Below are positions 16,823-21,684 of a DNA stretch of 21,684 bases, one piece after another. The stretch spans positions 10,270 through 31,953 of the IMG/VR virus record IMGVR_UViG_3300037847_001640, one strand, 5' to 3'. The notes beneath the pieces were generated by a model. That model searched no databases. It saw nothing but the letters and a program-made list of their open reading frames with translations, and had not been told where the DNA came from. This stretch comes from a virus. Position numbers and translations under genes: made by a program. Position 1 is the first letter of the stretch; the number at the start of each line of letters is the position of its first letter.

Positions 16823-17638
16823 TTGTATAACGCTATTGCAGGTTCTTGTGCTGAACAAGAGGCTAATGCCGGAGGTGGAGGTTCTCCTCCTGCGGGAATA
16901 AGCGCACCTAGTCAAATATATACTGCGCTTTCAAATGGTGGAGCAGTTGGGATAGATGTATATATGGCAGGATATAATGTTCCACAATTTTTTATTAATA
17001 ATTCTAATCCAATAAAAGTAACTCCTCTTAGCGGAAACGCATCAAATAATGCAAGCATGGCACTCACTAATCAAACTTTAGCCGGACAACCTTTCAGTAT
17101 TATGTTAGAACATACAATGCCCGCAAGTGCGTTTAATTCTTTAATGAATACAGGATTTACAGGCGGAAACCCATTTGGCGTTCTTGTTCCATTTATAGGC
17201 TTTTATTTAGAATCTCCTAATGGCGTTGCGAGTAGTTTGGACTACGACATATTATCAATGCAAAGCACTTTGTCTACAATATTTGCTGGTTATGCCGGTA
17301 ACCCTGCTAATGCTCCTTTCAATTTCAATTATGTGGGTAACAATTGGCCTCTAATAGATTCAACAAATTTTAATAACGCAGAACTTTTTACTTTCTTCGC
17401 AACTGCTAGTGGTATTACTGGTGGAATGGGTGCTAATGGGACTTTGACGACAGGTAACATCACTCAAACTCAAGGAGAAACATTTAGCCTAGTCGAGATT
17501 GTTAATGCCGCAGGAAGAAGTGGTGGGTCTGTTAATGCATCAGCAGGACAATATGTTGCAGTAAATTATCGTTTTAGAGCAACTGTAGGTTTAGTAACAG
17601 AAGAAACACTTGTTGTGTATAGATTAGCATTAACATGA
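16823..17638 (+). CDS. Putative tail-tip or virion surface protein, unknown family
   Basis: The frame is open from upstream and has no ATG at its beginning. I place the start at TTG 16823, 10 bases after AGGAG (16808-16812), giving 271 residues. TTG 16814 overlaps the fibre stop as TTGA but is only 1 base from the SD, and TTG 16796 lies before the SD. After a short helix with a Cys (AIAGSCAEQEA) comes a Gly/Pro linker (NAGGGGSPPAG), then a neutral Gly/Ala/Asn/Thr-rich beta protein. It ends in strands such as YVAVNYRFRATVGLVTEETL. The composition and location beside the fibre suggest a virion tip or receptor-binding component. I do not recognise a family. Confidence 0.7.
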   Translation: MYNAIAGSCAEQEANAGGGGSPPAGISAPSQIYTALSNGGAVGIDVYMAGYNVPQFFINNSNPIKVTPLSGNASNNASMALTNQTLAGQPFSIMLEHTMPASAFNSLMNTGFTGGNPFGVLVPFIGFYLESPNGVASSLDYDILSMQSTLSTIFAGYAGNPANAPFNFNYVGNNWPLIDSTNFNNAELFTFFATASGITGGMGANGTLTTGNITQTQGETFSLVEIVNAAGRSGGSVNASAGQYVAVNYRFRATVGLVTEETLVVYRLALT

Positions 17639-17647
17639 GGTGATAAA

Positions 17648-18157
17648 ATGTTAGGAATAACTATACCCGAAAATGAAACAACGGATTGGAAATTAGAAAT
17701 GGATAATGGAGAACTTTCACTAATTAAAAAAAGCGTAGGTTCTATCATGAAAGATTCTGCGACAGAATATTATCAACATCAATGGTTATGGGATAATGCT
17801 ACCGGAGATATATTAGTAGCGGGTTTAGGAATTGGTTTTCTAAATAAAGAATTAATTGATAATCATAACTTTACTTCCGTTACTATTATAGAAAACTCAC
17901 AAGAAGTAATAGATATGGTTTGGCCTTATTGTGCTAAAGACAGCAGGTTTACTTTAATCAAGGAAGATATAGAAACTTGGAATGTTCCCGCAGGTTCGCA
18001 TTGGGATATAGGTTGGTTTGATTCTTGGGTTGCTGATAATCCACTATCTTACAATGGATATATTTCTGCTATGAAACATAAATATAGCCCATACTGTGAC
18101 AAAATAGGGGCTTGGTGTATTCCATATGATGTATCTAATTCTCTTGTTTCTTCTTAG
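17648..18157 (+). CDS. Class I SAM-methyltransferase-like protein (spermidine-synthase-type fold), short
   Basis: This 169-residue protein starts at ATG 17648, 3 bases after SD GAGGTGAT, which covers the previous stop. Residues 54-64 (ILVAGLGIGFL) fit the Gly-rich motif I of Rossmann-fold methyltransferases. SVTIIENSQEVIDM (77-90) has the acidic end of strand 2 (Glu82) that binds the cofactor ribose. FTLIKEDIETW (101-111) supplies the following acidic residue (Asp107), and HWDIGWFDSW (118-127) stands where strand 4 should be. It is shorter than spermidine synthases (~280 residues), which suggests a minimal enzyme or degenerate fold. The substrate is unknown. Its position at the end of the tail operon suggests modification of a virion or host surface component, but this is inference. 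Confidence 0.7.
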   Translation: MLGITIPENETTDWKLEMDNGELSLIKKSVGSIMKDSATEYYQHQWLWDNATGDILVAGLGIGFLNKELIDNHNFTSVTIIENSQEVIDMVWPYCAKDSRFTLIKEDIETWNVPAGSHWDIGWFDSWVADNPLSYNGYISAMKHKYSPYCDKIGAWCIPYDVSNSLVSS

Positions 18158-18245
18158 TTTCGCTATTGGCTATTTAACCGTTAGTGCATTATTCGTTGAA
18201 GATAAACCATTGGGCTTTATTATTTTAAATTCAAACGACGAATAA
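18126..18245 (+). CDS. Small single-pass membrane peptide (39 aa)
   Basis: ATG 18126 (or 18129) opens a 39-codon frame ending at TAA 18243-18245. It overlaps the last 32 bases of the methyltransferase-like gene in another frame. The N-terminus is one hydrophobic helix (MMYLILLFLLSFAIGYLTVS) and the tail is short and acidic (FVEDKPLGFIILNSNDE). GGTG at 18114-18117, 8 bases upstream, could act as SD. Small membrane proteins at the end of late operons are often involved in lysis or membrane attachment, but nothing here identifies such a role. It may also be a chance frame. Confidence 0.45.
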   Translation: MMYLILLFLLSFAIGYLTVSALFVEDKPLGFIILNSNDE

Positions 18246-18260
18246 CTTTCGCCTATTCAG

Positions 18261-18279
18261 AAAATTTTTTTGTTTTTTT
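18261..18279 (+). terminator. T tracts ending the plus-strand tail operon
   Basis: Two runs of seven T (18265-18271 and 18273-18279) follow the last plus-strand gene with no hairpin directly before them. Archaeal RNA polymerase can terminate on T-rich tracts alone, so this is a plausible late-operon terminator. Confidence 0.5.
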
Positions 18280-18280
18280 A

Positions 18281-18313
18281 GAAAATTTTTGAAAAATTTT
18301 TGAAAAAAAAATT
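18281..18313. repeat. Phased A/T tracts with ~11-bp period
   Basis: The pattern GAAAATTTTT, GAAAAATTTTT, GAAAAAAAAATTT repeats about every 10-11 bp, near one helical turn. DNA of this kind is expected to bend. It lies exactly between the converging operons, beside the terminator hairpin. Confidence 0.5.
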
Positions 18314-18318
18314 TAGAA

Positions 18319-18355
18319 GGAGAGTAGCCTAAACTACTCTCCCTCTATTTTTGTA
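18319..18355. terminator. Bidirectional hairpin terminator between converging operons
   Basis: GGAGAGTAG (18319-18327) pairs perfectly with CTACTCTCC (18334-18342) around a 6-base loop. On the plus strand it is followed by CTCTATTTTTG. On the minus strand it is followed by TTCTAAA and nine T. The TAG stop of the zinc-ribbon gene (18334-18336) is part of the stem, so the minus operon ends inside its own terminator. Confidence 0.8.
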
Positions 18356-18489
18356 TTTGCTGACCATATACCGCTACAAGAACGGCACTCCCAAAGTTTC
18401 ACTTGTTCACTCGAACCTACATAGAATCCTAAGATTCTCTTTGCTAGTGTCTTATCTCCGCAATAAGCACATTTCTGTTTCAAACTCAT
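18334..18489 (-). CDS. Small zinc-ribbon protein (51 aa)
   Basis: ATG at 18489 overlaps the stop of the gene before it as ATGA, and the frame ends at TAG 18336-18334. The protein has two CxxC knuckles, CAYC (7-10) and CRSC (35-38), spaced 24 residues apart, each followed by Gly or Ser-Gly. This is the layout of a zinc ribbon. The middle has a short hydrophobic strand (RILGFYVG) and a WEC entry to the second knuckle. Such small ribbons often bind nucleic acid or proteins, for example as transcription or replication accessory factors. The specific role is unknown. It is the last gene of the minus operon. Confidence 0.7.
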   Translation of the reverse strand: MSLKQKCAYCGDKTLAKRILGFYVGSSEQVKLWECRSCSGIWSANTKIEGE

Positions 18490-18635
18490 TTCTTCTCTTC
18501 CGTTTGACCCATTAGCCTCTTGATGTAATCATCAACACTTTGTTCTGTTATGTTAGTGCCACCGAATGCGGCAAAGAACAATAGTGTCAAGATTATCAAG
18601 AAGATAAATAAGCCAAACCATTCTGCTGTGGACAT
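18486..18635 (-). CDS. Small single-pass membrane protein (49 aa)
   Basis: ATG at 18635 shares a base with the TAA stop of the exonuclease gene (TAATG), and the frame ends at TGA 18488-18486, overlapping the next ATG. After STAEW comes a hydrophobic helix (FGLFIFLIILTLLFFAAFGG), then a soluble C-terminus (TNITEQSVDDYIKRLMGQTEEKK) with an amphipathic helix. This is a type of small membrane protein common in viral genomes, with no recognised family. The tight coupling on both sides is the main support that it is real. It could anchor replication proteins to the membrane or serve in lysis, but neither is shown. Confidence 0.65.
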   Translation of the reverse strand: MSTAEWFGLFIFLIILTLLFFAAFGGTNITEQSVDDYIKRLMGQTEEKK

Positions 18636-19228
18636 TACCAATCTACCTCCAAATCTACAAATTCTTCTTTCTCTATTGAGAATGCTTTAACAATCCCATG
18701 TTCTTTTCCATATTGCCAAAGGTCATAAACTAATTGGGTGTCTTTCATACAGTATTCTACTACCTCATCATATTGACCCATCTTCCATAACTTAGGAGCG
18801 TCAGCACTATCCATAAGTTTGAAATCATCCATAGTGCATTTTACAAGATTCTTCAATTGGAATCTTTCACCATGCTCTTTTAATAATATTTTACTAGTGT
18901 CAATATAACTTTCTTCATTTAGATATTTATGAATACAATATATATCCATAGAGTCTCTAAGTATAGGTAGGTCGAATACTGCTATATTATGACCTAAGAC
19001 TTTACCACCCTTAGATAGATGGTCGTCTAAATCATACTTTAGTTCACTCAATCCTTTAACAACATGGCCGGACTTAGCAAATGAATCTACAGGCTCGTCT
19101 ACATAGACTGTTCCTGTATTTCCATCCCAAGTAGCAACGGTAGAAACTTGAAACATATGGGTATTACCAAAGCCGCCTATCTCATGCGACATATTTTTTG
19201 TTTCAATATCTAACGCTAATACTGACAT
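18635..19228 (-). CDS. DnaQ-like DEDDy 3'-5' exonuclease
   Basis: This 197-residue protein has an RNase H fold. Exo I is LALDIET (Asp7, Glu9). Exo II is VLGHNIAVFDLPIL (Asn81, Asp86). Exo III is EYCMKDTQ (Tyr159-x3-Asp163), so all four acidic metal ligands and the Tyr of the DEDDy subclass are present. It resembles stand-alone PolB-like exonuclease domains. The expected activity is two-metal 3'-to-5' removal of nucleotides from DNA (possibly RNA). The start at ATG 19228 lies 2 bases after the stop of the previous gene, behind a GTGAT SD. Next to an ATPase and an ERCC4 nuclease, it could proofread for a polymerase encoded elsewhere or act in recombination and repair. Confidence 0.88.
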   Translation of the reverse strand: MSVLALDIETKNMSHEIGGFGNTHMFQVSTVATWDGNTGTVYVDEPVDSFAKSGHVVKGLSELKYDLDDHLSKGGKVLGHNIAVFDLPILRDSMDIYCIHKYLNEESYIDTSKILLKEHGERFQLKNLVKCTMDDFKLMDSADAPKLWKMGQYDEVVEYCMKDTQLVYDLWQYGKEHGIVKAFSIEKEEFVDLEVDW

Positions 19229-19230
19229 GC

Positions 19231-19452
19231 TTAATCACTAGACCAAAGTTTGCTAATCTTTTCGCTTTCTTCATCTACTGTTGGTTCATCTGCGCCAATT
19301 CTTCTTTTCAAAAAGGCAACAATGTTAGTTCCTGCTATACTTAGCATGGAACAACATTCCCAACCTTCGTCACCATAAGTATCTAATGTTTCTATTATTA
19401 CTTTTGGCCCCTTTGTCACATCAAACACAACATATGTATTTTCGTATTTCAT
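19231..19452 (-). CDS. DUF4177-like small protein (73 aa)
   Basis: ATG at 19452 overlaps the stop of the ATPase gene as ATGA and follows a strong SD (GGAGG, 7 bases upstream). The first 50 residues fit the small alpha/beta fold of DUF4177-type proteins: strand YVVFDV, helix around IIETLDTYGDEGWE, then strands ending AFLKRR. The 'L...G.eGWE.........fLKR' pattern is the family hallmark. An acidic Ser/Glu tail follows. The function of the family is unknown. Its place inside the DNA-processing operon suggests an accessory role there. Confidence 0.65.
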   Translation of the reverse strand: MKYENTYVVFDVTKGPKVIIETLDTYGDEGWECCSMLSIAGTNIVAFLKRRIGADEPTVDEESEKISKLWSSD

Positions 19453-21035
19453 TTCTTTTCCTCCTTCAATTTTAAGTAAACGGAACGACCAACTTTATTT
19501 TGCTCGAACATATTTTCTCCTTTGAACTTTTCAAATAATCTGTAAGCAGTATTTTTAGAAGACGCATCAGTTACTTTAGTTATCAGTTCTTGCTTACTAA
19601 AGAATCCATTTTCATCCTTTTTGATACCATTAATGACATCCAAAAAGATTTGTTCGTTGGCCGATTTTCCTCCCGCTACCCTTCTACTAACCTTTAGGGT
19701 TCGTTCTAACCATAATACCAATGTGTTATAACATTGTCGCACTATGTTTCCTGCCTGTCCAACATTTCTACCACTGACGATAAAACGCCTACTAGGGTTA
19801 GGAATATCCTTTGCTTCAGCGATAGCGCACAATACTGACATCTTAAGTAGAATCTTAAGAAGCCTAGTTGTAAAATTGGAGGCAATCTTTCTAACAACAG
19901 GGTCACTAGAACTTATGAAGTTACGCATTGTTTCATATTCATAACGCAAGACTTTTCTAAAGTCCCTTGTGTATTTCATCGTCTTAGTTTTCTTTCCATC
20001 TACTTCGTTGAATCTTTCTCTAACCAACTCATAAATCTCAAAGAATTCCTGTGCAAACTCATCAATGGGTTGTTGTCTTTCGTCTTCGACACCCGCCTTC
20101 TCTATTTGCATAAGTCTCATAGTGTGTAAAACTGATTCGGGAACATCCCAAATAAATAGAATCATTCTTTGTAATACACCTTTATTGGCGATAACCTTTG
20201 CCAACTTTTCCGGTGGATAAGTCATGGCTAGAATAGAACGCTCACAATAACAGTTCATCATTTTGCCTCTTTTTAGTTTCTTACTAATAATCCAAGATTC
20301 ACCTGCCAAAGTATTCATTAATGTATTGAGATAAACGATAGCCTGTTCTTTATTTTGGCTTTGCTTAAAAACACCCGAATACTCGAACTCATCCCAATGT
20401 GCTAAACCACTACCTTCCATTAGACCCGCTTCACGCACCCAACCCATTTCTTTAGTTACATTACCTTCATCATCTTCTTTCTCTACAAAATCTTCTTCAT
20501 AGCCGCCAACTAAAGCCGCATCAGTATATTCAGTGGTAGACATTACATCAAATTGTTTCGGCATATAAGCAGGGACTTCACCATCCCCTCCATCTTCTCT
20601 CCATTGATTATAGTCTATACTGCCATCGGAAGTTGTGTTCTCATTATTAACATGATTACCGGCTTCGTTTATTTTTTCAAATAGTTGTCTAGTTACAGGC
20701 TTCAAGAAAGCCCACAAAGTAGACTTACCCGAACCGGAAGTTTGTATTTGACAAAAATGAACTCTACTGTCTTCAATACTCTTACCATTTGGTATATCAA
20801 CAAAGTCCTTTACTATTTGGCCTAATATAACAAAACAACTTAATGCCGCAGGTATATCATTCTTGTATGCTACTTCTGTTGCACTCTTTTGAAATCTCCT
20901 AATAAAACTAGGTAGATTACGATTAAATAATTTAGTATCTTCCTCTATTGCATAGTAGTATTCTTCTTCTTCTTTACTCAACTCGAACTCTTCGTAGTTG
21001 AACTCTTCTTCATTCATAATTTCATCTTCATTCAT
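19449..21035 (-). CDS. P-loop ATPase, DUF3987-like helicase with C-terminal winged helix
   Basis: This 528-residue protein starts at ATG 21035 behind SD GGTGA, overlapping the nuclease stop as ATGA. The first ~30 residues are extremely acidic (EEEFNYEEFELSKEEEEYYY). Walker A is TSGSGKST (99-106) and the Walker B-like segment is LAHWDEFE (211-218, Asp215-Glu216). A conserved-looking NKGVLQRMILFIWDVPE (284-300) holds a likely arginine finger (Arg290). This order matches DUF3987-type ATPases found in viral and plasmid replication proteins. The last ~70 residues (SANEQIFLDVINGI... FFSKQELITKVTDAS) look like a winged helix for DNA binding. No primase domain is present, so it is probably a stand-alone helicase or translocase. 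Which DNA step it drives is inference. Confidence 0.78.
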   Translation of the reverse strand: MNEDEIMNEEEFNYEEFELSKEEEEYYYAIEEDTKLFNRNLPSFIRRFQKSATEVAYKNDIPAALSCFVILGQIVKDFVDIPNGKSIEDSRVHFCQIQTSGSGKSTLWAFLKPVTRQLFEKINEAGNHVNNENTTSDGSIDYNQWREDGGDGEVPAYMPKQFDVMSTTEYTDAALVGGYEEDFVEKEDDEGNVTKEMGWVREAGLMEGSGLAHWDEFEYSGVFKQSQNKEQAIVYLNTLMNTLAGESWIISKKLKRGKMMNCYCERSILAMTYPPEKLAKVIANKGVLQRMILFIWDVPESVLHTMRLMQIEKAGVEDERQQPIDEFAQEFFEIYELVRERFNEVDGKKTKTMKYTRDFRKVLRYEYETMRNFISSSDPVVRKIASNFTTRLLKILLKMSVLCAIAEAKDIPNPSRRFIVSGRNVGQAGNIVRQCYNTLVLWLERTLKVSRRVAGGKSANEQIFLDVINGIKKDENGFFSKQELITKVTDASSKNTAYRLFEKFKGENMFEQNKVGRSVYLKLKEEKK

Positions 21036-21684
21036 ATTTTCACCTTTTCTTCGGAATGCAAAACATTCAAGATTCTTCGGGCTAGGGTCTTTCCTATACC
21101 ATCCATTTCTTGAAGTTCTTTTTCTGTTTGTTCGCCTATTTCCATAATCGAACCATATTGCTTTATCAGCGCATTCGCTCTATCTACTGACAAGCCCTTT
21201 ATAGTTATGAGGGTATCAATCCTCAAATCATCTGTTGATATTCTTTTGAATATCTCCGGTTTGATAACTTCCCGCTTGATGGGTTTCATCTTACATATGG
21301 AAGCAATTATCAAAGCCGCTTCTTGTTCACTAGATACCCAAAATGCCTTTGCATCTGTATCTAATGTTATTCTACCAATAGCCCCAAGAAACTTACTTCT
21401 AAGTTTATTAGACCAGTTGGCGTGTTGTGCGTTAGTAAATTTTTTATCTGTCCTAATGTATTTTTTATATTGAGTAACGCCTTCATCAATACTACCATAG
21501 ATAATAACTACATTAGTTTGGTAGTGTCTATCCATGTTATCTAGTTGAGTCCACAGTCTTTTATTCATTACTGATGCTAAAAAATCATGCGCTGATTTAG
21601 CCTCAAAACATACATCATCGTAAACATAATCTCCTATCTCTATCCACTTCTTTTCATAAGGCACTTTCATTTTTAGTGCCTCGC
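21032..21684 (-). CDS. ERCC4 (XPF/Mus81/Hef-type) nuclease with helix-hairpin-helix motifs, N-terminus cut by the window
   Basis: The frame is open past ATG 21670 to the window edge (EALK precedes that Met), and the ERCC4 fold needs an earlier strand with its own acidic residue, so the true start lies outside. Counting from Met 21670, the motif GDY (13-15) ... E23-A-K25-x3-D29 matches GDxnERKx3D, with Ala in place of the usual Arg. SVMNKRLWTQLDNM (33-46) continues the family pattern. The C-terminus has tandem helix-hairpin-helix elements: ITIKGLSVDRANALIKQYG (155-173) and LQEMDGIGKTLARRIL (186-201). The enzyme should cut branched or flap DNA. There is no helicase domain in the visible part. 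It is the first visible gene of the minus operon and overlaps the ATPase gene (ATGA). Confidence 0.85.
   Translation of the reverse strand, partial: EALKMKVPYEKKWIEIGDYVYDDVCFEAKSAHDFLASVMNKRLWTQLDNMDRHYQTNVVIIYGSIDEGVTQYKKYIRTDKKFTNAQHANWSNKLRSKFLGAIGRITLDTDAKAFWVSSEQEAALIIASICKMKPIKREVIKPEIFKRISTDDLRIDTLITIKGLSVDRANALIKQYGSIMEIGEQTEKELQEMDGIGKTLARRILNVLHSEEKVKI

Noticed and set aside
18261-18313. A/T tracts as a replication origin
   Set aside because: No iterated protein-binding sites or initiator gene next to them; the position between converging operons fits termination better.
18158-18330. tRNA or other structured RNA in the spacer
   Set aside because: No cloverleaf or conserved T-loop could be found; only the 39-codon frame, the T tracts and the hairpin are visible.
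21032-21670. Met codon at 21670 as the start of the ERCC4 nuclease
   Set aside because: The frame stays open to the window edge, and the residues just before it (EALK) fit the ERCC4 domain, which needs an earlier strand. It is treated as a partial gene.

Overview
The window is a piece of an AT-rich tailed dsDNA virus (Caudoviricetes type), or a provirus of one. It has two converging blocks. The plus strand (from the left edge to about 18,250) is a tail-morphogenesis operon. The minus strand (right edge down to about 18,330) is a compact DNA-processing operon. They meet at a bidirectional terminator near 18,261-18,360. An archaeal host is favoured but not proven. The right-edge gene is an XPF/Mus81/Hef-type ERCC4 nuclease followed by helix-hairpin-helix motifs, a family centred on archaea and eukaryotes. 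Most starts carry strong GGTGA/GAGGTGAT Shine-Dalgarno (SD) sites matching the 3' end of archaeal 16S rRNA, and the AT-rich spacer between the blocks carries long T tracts. Marine archaeal viruses are a plausible source, but no host gene is present to decide.

Plus strand, in order: the end of a gene cut by the window edge (possible tail terminator or completion protein); a large major tail (tube) protein; a previously hidden 41-residue Lys-rich protein with a GTG start; the two tail assembly chaperone frames, joined by a textbook -1 programmed frameshift signal; the tape measure protein; a distal-tail-like protein; a LamG-like protein; a 2834-residue tail hub with a huge modular N-terminal part; a small collar/fibre-adaptor-like protein; a tail fibre with tandem 46-residue repeats; a tip protein of unknown fold; a short class I methyltransferase-like protein; and a 39-residue membrane peptide overlapping its end. 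Genes abut or overlap by a few bases, and many SD sites lie across the preceding stop codon, so the block is probably read as a coupled polycistron.

Minus strand, in order of transcription: ERCC4-HhH nuclease (N-terminus outside the window); a 528-residue P-loop ATPase/helicase resembling DUF3987-type proteins; a DUF4177-like small protein; a DEDDy 3'-5' exonuclease; and two small coupled genes, a 49-residue single-pass membrane protein and a 51-residue two-CxxC zinc ribbon. Junctions are ATGA/TAATG overlaps or 2-base gaps. The set fits replication, repair or recombination of the viral genome.

The strongest observation is the chaperone frameshift cassette. It has an AGGAGG element, an in-phase A_AAA_AAG heptamer and a perfect 7-bp hairpin, all within 55 bases, and it leads into exactly the right downstream frame. 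The second is a recurring beta-rich module with a core like LFIGMxVTGxGI, repeated through the giant hub protein and inserted into other virion proteins. No lysis gene, integrase, capsid gene, terminase, tRNA or CRISPR was recognised. Apart from the terminator spacer, no stretch longer than about 100 bases lacks a gene.
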